Counted from the stretch's first letter, positions 34,981-44,569 are shown. The stretch is 64,000 bases of DNA from Candidatus Woesearchaeota archaeon (GCA_018646625.1 JABGUJ010000002.1:350843-414842), one strand, 5' to 3'. The notes: generated from the sequence alone by a model not told the origin. Translations and numbers: made by a program.

Positions 34981-36426
34981 GTGAAAGTTAGTGCTGCACA
35001 GAAAGATTATAGTAAACTGAGTTCTCAACTTTTAATATTGGGAGTTTTTGAAAAAGAGAAGTTACCTTCTCATCTATCTAAAAATGTGTTAGATGCTGCT
35101 AAAATAGAGAAGTTTAGTGGTAAAGATGGAGAAGCATGTTACGTTAGACTAAATGGAAAACTGAAAAGAGTAGTGTTGTTAGGTTTGGGTAAAAAAGAAA
35201 AATTTGATCTAGCAAAAGTACGCGAATTTTCAGGTAAGAGTTATTTAGTTGCTTCATCTAAGAAAGTAGAAGAATTCTGTTTAGATTTATTTGAGATAGA
35301 AGAAGATGTTTTGTTGAGGGCGCAAGCTGCAACTGAAGGAATTGTTTTGGCATCATATAAATTTGATAAGTATAAGAAAAAAGAAGATAAACAACCAGAA
35401 GTTAAGAACGTTAGCATATTGGTTTCCGATGTTAAATTAGGTAAAAAAGGAGTAATGATTGGTTCTGTGTTGGGAGAAGCAGTAATGTTTGCAAGAGATA
35501 TCGCAAATGATCCTGCAAACAAACTAACACCAACAGCAATGGGTAATATTGCAAAGAAAATTTCTAAAGAATCAGGAATGAAGTGTAAAGTTCTTGATAA
35601 GAAACAGATCGTTAAACAAAAAATGAATGGTTTGTTGGCAGTATCTCAAGGTAGCATAGAAGAACCAAGATTTATTGAAATGGAATATGGATCAGGCAAA
35701 GATACCGTTGTTTTAGTAGGTAAAGGTCTTACATTTGATGCAGGAGGAATTTCACTCAAGCCAGGAGTAAGAATGGATGAGATGAAGTTTGATATGTGCG
35801 GAGCAGCAGTTGTTCTAGGTGTGATGAAAGCAGTAGCTAAATTAAAGCCAAAATTACATGTTGTTGGTTTGATAGGTGCGGCAGAGAATATGCCTAGCGG
35901 TTCTGCAGTAAAACCCGGAGATCTTATTGAATACAACAATGGTAAGAGTGTAGAAGTTATGCATACAGATGCGGAAGGTAGATTAGTTCTTGCAGATGTA
36001 TTGATACATGCTAAAAAGTTTAAGCCTAAGGCAATGATTGATTTTGCCACTTTAACTGGCGCGTGCGTTGTCGCATTAGGTCATGCGAGTGCTGGGTTGA
36101 TGAGTAACTCCGATACACTGTGTTTGAAAATGGAATTGGCTAGCAGAAAGAGCTCCGAGAAAATATGGAGATTACCAATGTATGAAGAATATTCTGACTT
36201 GTTGAAAAGCGATGTTGCAGATCTTAGAAACTTAGGCGGCTGGAGCGGAGAAGCTGGTACTAGCACCGCGGGTTGTTTTTTGAAAGAGTTTGTTGAATGC
36301 GAGAACTGGGCACATTTGGATATTGCAGGTGTTGCTTGGGGAATGAAAGAAAACAGCTATACAAAAAAGGGCGCGACAGGTTTTGGAATTCGACTAGTTA
36401 GTCAATTATTGCTAGATTGGAAATAA
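34981..36426 (+). CDS. pepA: Leucyl aminopeptidase (M17, PepA-like)
   Basis: A 481-residue M17 aminopeptidase: N-terminal macro-like domain, then the catalytic part with GKGLTFDAGGISLKPG (metal ligand Asp), MHTDAEGRL (NTDAEGR equivalent) and ATLTGACVVALG. It removes N-terminal residues, supplying amino acids. Starts at GTG 34981 with a GAGGTGAG ribosome site; the next gene follows 7 bp after its stop. Confidence 0.95.
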   Translation: MKVSAAQKDYSKLSSQLLILGVFEKEKLPSHLSKNVLDAAKIEKFSGKDGEACYVRLNGKLKRVVLLGLGKKEKFDLAKVREFSGKSYLVASSKKVEEFCLDLFEIEEDVLLRAQAATEGIVLASYKFDKYKKKEDKQPEVKNVSILVSDVKLGKKGVMIGSVLGEAVMFARDIANDPANKLTPTAMGNIAKKISKESGMKCKVLDKKQIVKQKMNGLLAVSQGSIEEPRFIEMEYGSGKDTVVLVGKGLTFDAGGISLKPGVRMDEMKFDMCGAAVVLGVMKAVAKLKPKLHVVGLIGAAENMPSGSAVKPGDLIEYNNGKSVEVMHTDAEGRLVLADVLIHAKKFKPKAMIDFATLTGACVVALGHASAGLMSNSDTLCLKMELASRKSSEKIWRLPMYEEYSDLLKSDVADLRNLGGWSGEAGTSTAGCFLKEFVECENWAHLDIAGVAWGMKENSYTKKGATGFGIRLVSQLLLDWK

Positions 36427-36433
36427 TTCTAGA

Positions 36434-37264
36434 ATGAAAAAGTTACATTTTGGTACCGCAGGTACACCACATAGTTGTAGAGAGCGAACTACTATTGAAG
36501 GTATTAGGCGGGTTAAAGAATTAGGTTTGGGTTGTCTCGAAGTAGAATTTGTTAGAGGAGTTCGGATGAAAGAAGAAACGGCTGCGGCCGTTAATGAAGT
36601 TCGCGCATCAACAGGAATAGAGTTAAGTGCTCATGGACCTTACTATATTAACTTGAATGCTAAAGAAAAAGAAAAAATTGATGCAAGTATTGAAAGAATT
36701 CTACAAACTGCACGTATTGCAAAGATTTGTGGTGCGAGTACGATCACATTTCATGCAGGATTTTATTTAGGAATGGAAGCAGACAAAACTTATTCTGTTA
36801 TTAAGTCAAATATGAAAAAGATTGTTGATACTTTGCGTGCAGAAGGTAATGATTTGTGGATCAGGCCAGAAACAACAGGTAAAGGAACACAATGGGGTTC
36901 ATATGAGGAGATAGTTAAGTTAAGTTCCGAGTTAGATAATGTAATGCCGTGCGTTGATTTCGCTCATGTGCACGCCAGAACGAATGTTTACAACACTTAT
37001 GATGAGTTTCGAAAAATATTAACACATATTGAAGATAATCTAGGTAAAAAAGCATTGCAGAACATGCACATTCATGTTGCAGGGATAGAATATAGTGAAA
37101 AAGGAGAGAGGCATCATCTTAATCTTAATGATTCAGATTTAAAGTACAAAGAGATGCTTAAGGCATGGAAAGATTTTGATATTAAAGGAATAGTGATTTG
37201 CGAAAGTCCAAATATTGAGGATGACGCAATGATGTTGCAAAAAGAATATAAAAAAATAAATTAG
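36434..37264 (+). CDS. Endonuclease IV-like TIM-barrel protein
   Basis: A 276-residue AP endonuclease 2-type TIM barrel: HFGTAGTPHSC opening, SAHGPYYINL with a metal-binding His, TFHAGFYLG, RPETTGKGTQWGS, VDFAHVHART and HIHVAGIEYSEKGERHH, all matching the three-zinc site of endonuclease IV. It likely cuts DNA at abasic sites. Overlaps the convergent gene by four bases. A sugar isomerase relative is possible, but the Glu and His pattern favours Nfo. Confidence 0.88.
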   Translation: MKKLHFGTAGTPHSCRERTTIEGIRRVKELGLGCLEVEFVRGVRMKEETAAAVNEVRASTGIELSAHGPYYINLNAKEKEKIDASIERILQTARIAKICGASTITFHAGFYLGMEADKTYSVIKSNMKKIVDTLRAEGNDLWIRPETTGKGTQWGSYEEIVKLSSELDNVMPCVDFAHVHARTNVYNTYDEFRKILTHIEDNLGKKALQNMHIHVAGIEYSEKGERHHLNLNDSDLKYKEMLKAWKDFDIKGIVICESPNIEDDAMMLQKEYKKIN

Positions 37265-37683
37265 TATGCAAATGCAGGAACAGCGGGTAATGGAATAGGT
37301 TGTTCAGGTTCTTTGAGTTGTTCTGCCAAATCTCTCACGTATGTTTTTTTAACCATCGCTATACCGTTAAGTCTACAAAAGTCTTCAACATCAGGTTTTG
37401 CAGTTGATCCGCTGTAGAGAACTATCGAATCTCTTTGCTCTTCAGGAGTTAATGTATCCATAAGAAATGCATAGTTAACTAAGAACATAGGTTCAGCACT
37501 CCTTGTACCGTCTTCAGGCACGTAGTCATCTAAGAAATATACTTTTGCTCTCGTTCCAGATTCAATTGCTGATCTGAACGAACTACTATCTTCCACTAAC
37601 TCGTAATTGCGACCTCGCAAGTAATGAGTCATTAAAAAAATGTCATCTCCGTTGTCTTCTAAAACTAATACATCTAAAGTCAT
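37261..37683 (-). CDS. Response-regulator-like receiver domain
   Basis: A 140-residue single-domain protein. Receiver features: LVLEDNGDD acidic pocket near the N-terminus, a central FLDDYVPEDG with possible phospho-acceptor Asp, LYSGS and an MVKKTY end with the conserved Lys. A Pro-rich tail follows. No histidine kinase lies nearby. The ATG at 37683 is preferred; the frame extends to 37704. Confidence 0.65.
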   Translation of the reverse strand: MTLDVLVLEDNGDDIFLMTHYLRGRNYELVEDSSSFRSAIESGTRAKVYFLDDYVPEDGTRSAEPMFLVNYAFLMDTLTPEEQRDSIVLYSGSTAKPDVEDFCRLNGIAMVKKTYVRDLAEQLKEPEQPIPLPAVPAFAY

Positions 37684-37745
37684 CGTGTTTCTACGTTTTT
37701 GCAAGTTGTATTTAAGAGTAACTGTTTGCAGTGTTAAGAGAAAAG

Positions 37746-38519
37746 TTAACTCCTATACTCCTCCGGTTTTACTTCGCAAAATAAAAGTTTGTGATCAGAA
37801 TATCCTGTACTAGTTTTGTAGGTCGCACGCGTATTTGCATCTCGCTTCACAAGAATGTGGTCAATCGCCCTCGTCATACCAGGAAGAAATGCACTTCTGT
37901 TATTCGGATAAGTATCTAATGCTTCACCTTCAATTCCAAACTCAGCAGGATCAATTAGATCATAAATTTGTTCAAGAGTACAATTGAAATCTCCCATCAC
38001 AACAAGTTCTCGATCTAGTTCTTTTTGTTCTCGTAAAAATTTTCTTAAATCAAACAATTGAGTAGTAATCATTTGTCGATCCAAAGCAAGATGCACACCC
38101 ACAACAGTAGTTTTAGCTTCATGCAGGTAAGCTGCACAAGCTCCACCACCACCACCCATTTGCGGCCACATGGAAATTTCAGGATCAATTGCTTGAATCA
38201 TATACTTAGATGCTAAGACAATCCCAATATCTAAAGGAGATGCATGATGTCTTGAGGCTTTCCAAGCAATACCTCTGTAACCATCTGCACGTAATCGTTC
38301 AGTAATGTGTTCAAGTTGTGGTGTGATTAAAGTTTCCGTTAAACAAAGAACATCAGGATCTTGACCAAGTGCTAAAGCGACTGCATGATCTAAACTACCC
38401 ATTAGCTTTTCTGCAAATTTAGGAGATTTCATTCCATGAACTGCAAGATGTGCTAGAGCTTGACCTGTAACAGTACTACCATCCATCCCAAACATCACGT
38501 TATAAGTTAAGTACTTCAT
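37746..38519 (-). CDS. Endonuclease/exonuclease/phosphatase family protein
   Basis: A 257-residue EEP-fold hydrolase with the typical motifs: YNVMFGMD at the start, LCLTETLI (metal Glu), VMGDFNC, and SDHKLLFCEV near the C-terminus. Members include AP endonucleases, nucleases and lipid phosphatases; I cannot tell which. Convergent with the Nfo-like gene and separated from the receiver gene by about 60 bp. Confidence 0.85.
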   Translation of the reverse strand: MKYLTYNVMFGMDGSTVTGQALAHLAVHGMKSPKFAEKLMGSLDHAVALALGQDPDVLCLTETLITPQLEHITERLRADGYRGIAWKASRHHASPLDIGIVLASKYMIQAIDPEISMWPQMGGGGGACAAYLHEAKTTVVGVHLALDRQMITTQLFDLRKFLREQKELDRELVVMGDFNCTLEQIYDLIDPAEFGIEGEALDTYPNNRSAFLPGMTRAIDHILVKRDANTRATYKTSTGYSDHKLLFCEVKPEEYRS

Positions 38520-38582
38520 AGTAGTAGCATTTTAAGAGGTCCCATATAAAATAGTAGGTTTTTTATTTTCCATATGGAAATA

Positions 38583-38590
38583 TTTATATA
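38583..38590 (+). promoter_or_regulatory. TATA box upstream of 38613 gene
   Basis: TTTATATA, 30 bp before the ATG: leaderless-type spacing. Confidence 0.5.
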
Positions 38591-38612
38591 GGGGGCTTGT
38601 ATTGCTATAATC

Positions 38613-38939
38613 ATGCCAAGAGGAAGACCTGTAAGGAGTCAAATAAGACAGAATGTAGTAGAAATCTTGTTCTTTATGAAATCAGGTTATGCATACGAAA
38701 TATACAAAGTATACAGAGAAGTTTTTCCTAAGGCAACTATGAGAGTTATTTATTATCACCTGAAAAAAGGATCTTCAACTGGAGAGTTTGCAGTTGATAG
38801 AGTTGTAAGAGAGAAAGGTGATTTTAGTTGGGGACCTGAAGCTGAAAAAATATATTACAGATTAGGTGAAGAAGCAAAGCCAAAAGTCGATGAAAGAGTA
38901 AGAGAATATTTTGATAAAAAAGAGGTGAAAAATGGATAA
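38613..38939 (+). CDS. Small winged-helix-like protein
   Basis: A 108-residue basic protein (MPRGRPVRSQIRQNVVEILF) whose helices and YYHLKKGSSTGEF segment suggest a winged helix with DNA-binding. An ATGxxxA overlap of 8 bases couples it to the next gene. Likely a small regulator; family unknown to me. Confidence 0.6.
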   Translation: MPRGRPVRSQIRQNVVEILFFMKSGYAYEIYKVYREVFPKATMRVIYYHLKKGSSTGEFAVDRVVREKGDFSWGPEAEKIYYRLGEEAKPKVDERVREYFDKKEVKNG

Positions 38940-39270
38940 ACACCTTGTTGGTTATATCGAAGAAGCATTAAAGAAAAACTTTTCAGAAGAACATATTAGA
39001 AATCATCTTAAGAAAGCAGGCTTTCACGCAGATGATATAGACATGACTTTATTGCAAGTGTACAAAGGATTGGGCGCAGTGCCAGTACATCCTAGAGTGT
39101 TGCATACAGTAAGAGCGTTATTAGGTCACAACATACCAGACAAAGAAATTATAAAAAGAATTTGTTCTAGAGGAATAGATCAACATTTTGTTGAGTATGC
39201 AATAAAAGAATCTAAAGTCCAGAACAATATTATTGCGCACAAGCATAAAAGACTACACTTGCCAAAATGA
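38932..39270 (+). CDS. Hypothetical helical protein
   Basis: A 112-residue protein with two similar helical repeats (about FSEEHIRNHLKKAGFHADDI and IPDKEIIKRICSRGIDQHFV), each like a UBA-type three-helix unit. It overlaps the winged-helix-like gene by 8 bases, so the two are produced together. Confidence 0.6.
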   Translation: MDKHLVGYIEEALKKNFSEEHIRNHLKKAGFHADDIDMTLLQVYKGLGAVPVHPRVLHTVRALLGHNIPDKEIIKRICSRGIDQHFVEYAIKESKVQNNIIAHKHKRLHLPK

Positions 39271-39972
39271 TTATTTTATTTTTCTGAAGAATCCCATTAG
39301 AGAGAATGCTTCTCGTTTGGTAAGAAAACTCTTCCCAATTATTCGTTTCCAAATTTTTTTCTGTGTTTCTTGTTTATCTTTAGTTCTAAATGGCAGATTT
39401 TTTATTGCTTGATTAATAATCTTCAGTAGTCGCGTCTTTTCTTCTGAGCCAATTGGTTGAAACTCATCCTCAAGGCGTTTTGAGTGAGATTGTTTAGATA
39501 ATTCGTAAAGCAGAGTACTAGTTGCGTGGCTAATGTTCATAATAGGATATTTTTTGTCAGTGGGTACGTGTACAATGAAATCACAAAGTTCTAGCTCTTT
39601 GTTTAGCAATCCAGAGGATTCCCTTCCAATAATAAGTGCGACTTTCTTTCCTTTAACTTGACTTAATCGTTTTGCTAAACTTTCAATCTGTATAGGCGTT
39701 CTCGTTATGTTGTAGTCAGAACCTAGTTTTCCTGTTGTACCAATAACATAATCAAACTTTTTTAGTTTGTTAAACGTAGTCTTCTTTGCTTTAGTTAGGA
39801 TTTCTTGAGAATGTTTTGCTCGATTTCTTGCGGTTTGAGATAAGTGATTAACTTTAGGATCTAGTAGTAGAAGATTCTTGAAACCAAAGTTTGCCATAGC
39901 TCTAGAAATTGCACCGATGTTGCCAGAGTTTCTTGGTTCAACAAGCACCACGTGAAGTGAGTCAGGATTCAT
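39271..39972 (-). CDS. TrmJ-like SPOUT tRNA methyltransferase
   Basis: A 233-residue SPOUT methyltransferase of the TrmJ/TrmH family: LVEPRNSGNIGAISRAMANF near the N-terminus, IIGRESSGL (motif 2) and VPTDKKYPIMNISHATS (motif 3, knot). TrmJ 2'-O-methylates position 32 of tRNA. Its start codon overlaps the stop of the site-2 protease (ATGA). Confidence 0.9.
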   Translation of the reverse strand: MNPDSLHVVLVEPRNSGNIGAISRAMANFGFKNLLLLDPKVNHLSQTARNRAKHSQEILTKAKKTTFNKLKKFDYVIGTTGKLGSDYNITRTPIQIESLAKRLSQVKGKKVALIIGRESSGLLNKELELCDFIVHVPTDKKYPIMNISHATSTLLYELSKQSHSKRLEDEFQPIGSEEKTRLLKIINQAIKNLPFRTKDKQETQKKIWKRIIGKSFLTKREAFSLMGFFRKIK

Positions 39973-41156
39973 CTTATGAATGCAAATGCTATGTTAACTA
40001 TTATTAGTAGTAAGAAGAACAAACCAGTGTATTTCCAAATGCTGTCTGCAAGTTTCTTTTTCATAACAGCGTATAACCCTTGTTGAAGCATTCTTCCACC
40101 ATCAATAGGCCCAAGAGGCAGTAAGTTGAACAAACCAATACCGATGTTTAGTAAATATAGCCAGTATAGTAGGCCTAAAAACCAGAGTATAAACTTACCA
40201 GTCCACTTACCAAATAAGTTTGCAAACGAATCTTTAATCTTTGATCCTTGTTCTAAGAAAATACCCATGTATGCTTTACTGTTGTTCTCAGGATGTGCAT
40301 CAAGAGTTACATCAAAGCTCGCTTTATGAGTTATTACAGTTATTTGATCACCAGGTGCATGTCTTAACAGTACATCGGTAAAATTATTTACTGAAACAAT
40401 ATTATAATCATCTATGCCAATAATTTTATCCCCTATAGGAAGATTGTATTTCTCAGCAGGGTATGTATGATTGCCAGGAGTGTAATCTTTTATTACAACA
40501 CCATCATAATCAACTACACCAGTTGCGACAGGTGTTGCTAATGCAAATAATAGTAATGCGCAAACGATTCCCAACACAATGTTAGCCATAGGACCTGCAG
40601 CATATACAGACATTTGCTGTAGCTTAGGTTTTTTTGCTAACTGTTTTTCGTCAGGTTCAACAAATGCGGCAGGGATTATAGGTACGATTGCACCTAAAAA
40701 AGCAAATCCGCTAGATTTTATCTTTATAGCATATCTTCTTGCAACGACACCGTGTGCAAACTCATGTATAGTAGCAATAACAAAGATTGAGATTATCCAA
40801 TATAGAAATGGAACATAGAATCCGCCTTTGACTTTAAATGGTAGAACTAAAGCAACCTGAGATACAGCAGATTCAACAAATAATAATTTTAGAAAACTGT
40901 CAATAAGCGAGTATGCAATTAGAATCATTCCAGCAAAACCGAGAACAACACCAATATAACCGGCGACTTTTATGGTTCTAGGAAATTTCTTAGCAAGACC
41001 GTCCATAGATTTTAATCCTAACTTAGTCTTGTACATTCCGAAGTACAATACAGGACCAAAAATCTTCTGAATAGTAAACTGTGCACGCTTTATTAGAAAA
41101 AATGATAACAATGAGATAAGAAAAACAATGGCAGCCGCGGATTGCAGGTCTATCAT
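39969..41156 (-). CDS. Site-2 protease-type membrane metalloprotease (M50) with PDZ
   Basis: A 395-residue intramembrane protease with about six helices, the zinc motif HEFAHG in a helix near residue 130, a PDZ-like insert (about 220-300) and the LGPIDGGRML metal motif in a later helix. It cleaves membrane anchors in regulated proteolysis. It is 1 bp from eL40 on the same strand and overlaps the TrmJ-like gene, so it lies in a translation-gene operon. Confidence 0.92.
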   Translation of the reverse strand: MIDLQSAAAIVFLISLLSFFLIKRAQFTIQKIFGPVLYFGMYKTKLGLKSMDGLAKKFPRTIKVAGYIGVVLGFAGMILIAYSLIDSFLKLLFVESAVSQVALVLPFKVKGGFYVPFLYWIISIFVIATIHEFAHGVVARRYAIKIKSSGFAFLGAIVPIIPAAFVEPDEKQLAKKPKLQQMSVYAAGPMANIVLGIVCALLLFALATPVATGVVDYDGVVIKDYTPGNHTYPAEKYNLPIGDKIIGIDDYNIVSVNNFTDVLLRHAPGDQITVITHKASFDVTLDAHPENNSKAYMGIFLEQGSKIKDSFANLFGKWTGKFILWFLGLLYWLYLLNIGIGLFNLLPLGPIDGGRMLQQGLYAVMKKKLADSIWKYTGLFFLLLIIVNIAFAFIR

Positions 41157-41157
41157 C

Positions 41158-41319
41158 TTATTTTTTACGCACTGTCCTTAATGCTTTTGAGCTGCACTTT
41201 CTGCATTTAATCTTGCCTGCAAGTACTTTCAAGTTAGGTGCTCTAACCTTACTCTTACATACTTTACATACGAAGATGTTTTTGAATAATCGTGCATCAG
41301 CTTCTGGGAATTTCGCCAT
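41158..41319 (-). CDS. rpl40e: Ribosomal protein eL40
   Basis: A 53-residue large-subunit protein: MAKFPEADARLFKNIFVC at the start, four zinc cysteines in CKVC and CRKC, and a basic end. Typical archaeal length. It lies 2 bp after the aIF5A stop and 1 bp before the protease gene on the minus strand. Confidence 0.93.
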   Translation of the reverse strand: MAKFPEADARLFKNIFVCKVCKSKVRAPNLKVLAGKIKCRKCSSKALRTVRKK

Positions 41320-41321
41320 AT

Positions 41322-41714
41322 TTAATCACTCTTAATCTGTTTAATGACCTTATCTCCTAGAATGTTCCAATATAATATTTGGCAACCTTCTACGACTTGA
41401 TCTTTAAATTCATCATCGACCTTCATGTCGAATGTTTCATAGCTCTCTGAGTCCATTACGTTTGCAACATCTCCTGTTACAGACAGAACTTGAGCAGTTC
41501 TCTTATCAATCACCGGAACTTCAACTTGATCGTGACCTGGTAAGACCACGTTTCTCTTTTTCTCATCAATTAAACCAACAGCCATCATGTTAACTTTAGC
41601 ATGACCGTGCTTTCCTGGCCTTGAAGTTGCAGTGCTGGTGACTCTGCATGCCACACCATCAACGATGATATAACTTCCTTTTTGTAAACTTCCAACACTT
41701 GCTAACTTTTTCAT
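41322..41714 (-). CDS. eif5a: Translation factor aIF5A
   Basis: A 130-residue aIF5A: N-terminal SH3-like domain with the hypusine loop SRPGKHGHAK (modified Lys) and a C-terminal OB fold. It helps ribosomes pass through proline stretches. The ATG has GAGGAG upstream. The deoxyhypusine synthase gene is not in the window. Confidence 0.96.
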   Translation of the reverse strand: MKKLASVGSLQKGSYIIVDGVACRVTSTATSRPGKHGHAKVNMMAVGLIDEKKRNVVLPGHDQVEVPVIDKRTAQVLSVTGDVANVMDSESYETFDMKVDDEFKDQVVEGCQILYWNILGDKVIKQIKSD

Positions 41715-41804
41715 AATAAACTCCTCCTTTTCACGAAATTAAATCAGGAATATAAATCGTACAAATTATGAGAACTTTGACCCTCATTTATAAATTTATT
41801 GGCT

Positions 41805-42020
41805 CTACTGCTTTGCTGCTAATTTAATGTCCCCAGCCTTTACAGTCTTTCTTCCTGCATGGACTGCAAGCTTAACGGCCTTCTCAGCAATATGTTCAGC
41901 AGCTTCTTCAACGACTTGCTTAAGAGCAACCTTTGCCTTGTCTGAGACTCGCTCAGCACCGCCTAGCTTAAGGATCTTCTCCATTGCCGCAAGAGGAAGT
42001 AGCCTCTTAGATTGTGTCAT
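41805..42020 (-). CDS. Archaeal histone
   Basis: A 71-residue histone-fold protein with LPLAAMEKILKLGGAERVS and VKAGDIKLAAKQ, matching HMf-type histones, with no tail. It forms dimers that wrap DNA. Upstream is a TATA-like ATTTAAAT at about 42067 and a GGGGG ribosome site. Confidence 0.96.
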   Translation of the reverse strand: MTQSKRLLPLAAMEKILKLGGAERVSDKAKVALKQVVEEAAEHIAEKAVKLAVHAGRKTVKAGDIKLAAKQ

Positions 42021-42167
42021 CTGTTTATACCCCCAATAGGTTAATTAAGTTAAAATCGCGAAAATCCATTTAAATAGTTTTCGGAAAAAATGGCCGTTTT
42101 AGGTTGTTTTGGGCGTGAGAAGGGCAGAATGTGCTTCGTAGAGACAAAAAAGGAGAAACTAGAGTGC

Positions 42168-42845
42168 TTATCTCTTTAATCCAAAGAAACCTTTGAGCCT
42201 GGCTTTTCTAGCAATCTTTGAGAGCTCCTTTTCAATTTGTTCTTGATTTTCATATATTCCTTCCAAAACTTTGAACTTTTTATCATGATAAGTAGTTCTA
42301 GAAGAATTTGTTTTAAACTTTCTAACTTTATGTAGTAATTCATGATACATTATGTAATCTAGGTAGTTAAGTTCTTCATTTTCAAAAATTCTACTTACAC
42401 TAACAGTATCTGTTTTGAAATCATAACTTCCAAGTTTGGTTGTAGAGTGTGATCCCCATTCTAAGTTAGGCATTTCCACTCCGCCCAAAAAATAACGTTC
42501 ATTAACTCTGTCGAATGACTCTTTAAGATCAGGATCAATGTTATTTTTGGGAATTGCAATGTGTAAATTCTTTATGAAATTGTTGTAGAGATCTATATAA
42601 TAAGATTTTTTTCTTTTGTTCTTGAACAATTTTAGTAAAAGTTCTTGTATTAAACCAAGTTTAATCTCACCATCAACAGGAAACCATTTTCTGCATAAAT
42701 TAAACTCAATGTGATTTCCAGAAAGTCTGACGTTAGCCCCATAATCTTTGAATCTTCCAGAATAAATTAGATCTGTCTTGTATTTGAAATCCCTACCAGG
42801 ATAAAGCTTGTTGTAAGCTTCTTCAATTAGATTCATATCAGTCAT
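42168..42845 (-). CDS. SprT/YgjP-like zinc metallopeptidase
   Basis: A 225-residue protein with the zinc motif YHELLHK near residue 167 and a third His further on (TTYHDKKF), as in SprT- and WLM-type metalloproteases involved in repairing DNA-protein crosslinks. The N-terminal half holds alpha/beta structure with no known domain. Substrate unknown. Confidence 0.78.
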   Translation of the reverse strand: MTDMNLIEEAYNKLYPGRDFKYKTDLIYSGRFKDYGANVRLSGNHIEFNLCRKWFPVDGEIKLGLIQELLLKLFKNKRKKSYYIDLYNNFIKNLHIAIPKNNIDPDLKESFDRVNERYFLGGVEMPNLEWGSHSTTKLGSYDFKTDTVSVSRIFENEELNYLDYIMYHELLHKVRKFKTNSSRTTYHDKKFKVLEGIYENQEQIEKELSKIARKARLKGFFGLKR

Positions 42846-42918
42846 AATGTTCTCTACTTTGCTTTAGTTTTTATTATTTTTGAAAACGCAGTTAATTATC
42901 TACTACTTAAAGGAATAA

Positions 42919-42926
42919 TTTATAAA
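42919..42926 (+). promoter_or_regulatory. TATA box of GGDEF protein gene
   Basis: TTTATAAA 31 bp before the ATG at 42950, suggesting a leaderless transcript. Confidence 0.5.
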
Positions 42927-42949
42927 CCTTGTAAAGCAGTTATTATGGT

Positions 42950-44569
42950 ATGAGCGGCGATGATGGTTCTAATCACCATATAGAAGAAGTAATTAAACAA
43001 ATGGCCGAGTTGGCAGATTATCAGAAGCATTTCATAAAAGATCTTCCAGACTATTTTCGCAGAGTCAGAATACATCTTGACAGAGTAAAAAGAATTATTC
43101 TTCTTACTAAAAGATCTGCAACTAAAAATTATTGGATAGAAGGTGAAGAACTATTTCGTTTAATGAATAAAGTAATCGCAGAAATTGACGCAGATAAGGC
43201 ATTAATTAATCGAAAAGTCTACGATGAACAGGACGTAGAAGCCAAGTTAGAGAAAGATAAGGATCTTACTAAGGATGAAGAGAATTTAACTTTTGCACTT
43301 TATGAATCGCTTAATGACGCAAGATTGGAGAAGGGCCTTACAACTAGAAAAACATTAGAAAAAGTTAAAACGCGATTAAAATTTGCACACAGAAAAGAAC
43401 AAGTGGTTGATTCTATTGATGTTCATTTGGCAGAACTACTAAATCATTTTCGTGGAGTTGTCGGTTTGATAAGAGATAGAATAAGACTCGAGCTCGATAG
43501 TTTGAGGGCGATCGCATCATATAAAGATGCAGAGTTAAAGTTAAATTCACCAGAATGGAGAAAAATTGAGCAATACGCGATTAGACTAAGGAGAACTAAT
43601 AAGGAATTAACAGAATTCCATCTTGAACTTAAAGAGAATTTCTATAAACCATTTCAAAAATTTCTTGATGATAAGGTTACTGCAGAAGACAGAGTTGCAG
43701 AAATTATTTCTGAAAAAAACCAACATTGGTGGAATAAAGTATCAGTATTTAGAAATAAAGTCGATCTTCCAGAGGTATTAAGAGATTATAGAATTATGAC
43801 TTCACCATCAGAAGTTCTTGATTTCTTTCGTGCTTTACGTAAAAATCATAAGTTTTTGACAAAGAGAGCACGAGCATTCATAACACATGCCGAAAAGGGT
43901 GTGTTGCTTAAAGCTAAGAAAGATTCTTTTAGACTTGCCAGACAAGTTGTGTTGGCTCACAGAGACAGATTAACTGGAGCGATATCTCGTCCAGAGTTTG
44001 AAGACAGATTGTTTCCCAGCTTTGTTTTAAATTATACTAGAACAGGTAGAGAGTTTTCTTTACTTTTCTTAGATATTGATAACTTTAAAACATTTAATGA
44101 TCCGGACAAAGGAGGATATGGTCACTCAGTAGGTGATGATGTATTGAGAATGGTTGTTAAAAGTATGGGGGATGCTGTTAGGTTTGAAGCAGACAGAAAA
44201 ATTGATCCCGTTATTAGATATGGTGGAGAAGAGTTCTTGATATTACTTTCTACAGCAAATAAAAATGCGGCGATAACAGTTGCAAACAGAGTTAGAAAAA
44301 GAGTAATGGAAGATAGTAGAAAATTAAATGCAAGAAGATTGAAGAAAAATAAAGAGCCTTGGTATGACCCTTTAGATAAAGATGGTAAGAAACCGGTTAC
44401 AATTAGTATTGGAGTTGCTACTTTTCCAAGTAGTTGTAACATAAAAGGCGGAGTAGAAGTAATAGCTGGTGCAAATGTTACAAAATTAAGAGAACAAATG
44501 GTAAAAGCAGCAGATGGTGCGCTTTACAAAGCAAAAGAAAAGGGCCGAAACAGAGTAGAAGCCGCCTAA
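42950..44569 (+). CDS. GGDEF-domain protein (putative diguanylate cyclase)
   Basis: A 539-residue protein. Residues 1-330 are charged, helical and probably a sensor or coiled-coil region with no recognised domain. From about residue 335 a complete GGDEF domain follows: HRDRLTGAISRPEFEDRL opening, FLDIDNFKTFND metal site, the active-site loop GGEEF (about residue 425) and a TISIGVATFPS strand. An RxxD inhibitory site is not obvious. GGDEF proteins make c-di-GMP in bacteria and are rare in archaea. No EAL or PilZ gene is nearby; the protein has no membrane helix. Confidence 0.88.
   Translation: MSGDDGSNHHIEEVIKQMAELADYQKHFIKDLPDYFRRVRIHLDRVKRIILLTKRSATKNYWIEGEELFRLMNKVIAEIDADKALINRKVYDEQDVEAKLEKDKDLTKDEENLTFALYESLNDARLEKGLTTRKTLEKVKTRLKFAHRKEQVVDSIDVHLAELLNHFRGVVGLIRDRIRLELDSLRAIASYKDAELKLNSPEWRKIEQYAIRLRRTNKELTEFHLELKENFYKPFQKFLDDKVTAEDRVAEIISEKNQHWWNKVSVFRNKVDLPEVLRDYRIMTSPSEVLDFFRALRKNHKFLTKRARAFITHAEKGVLLKAKKDSFRLARQVVLAHRDRLTGAISRPEFEDRLFPSFVLNYTRTGREFSLLFLDIDNFKTFNDPDKGGYGHSVGDDVLRMVVKSMGDAVRFEADRKIDPVIRYGGEEFLILLSTANKNAAITVANRVRKRVMEDSRKLNARRLKKNKEPWYDPLDKDGKKPVTISIGVATFPSSCNIKGGVEVIAGANVTKLREQMVKAADGALYKAKEKGRNRVEAA

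Noticed and set aside
37261-37704. Two-component system
   Set aside because: Only a receiver-like domain is seen; no histidine kinase is present, so I call only the domain.
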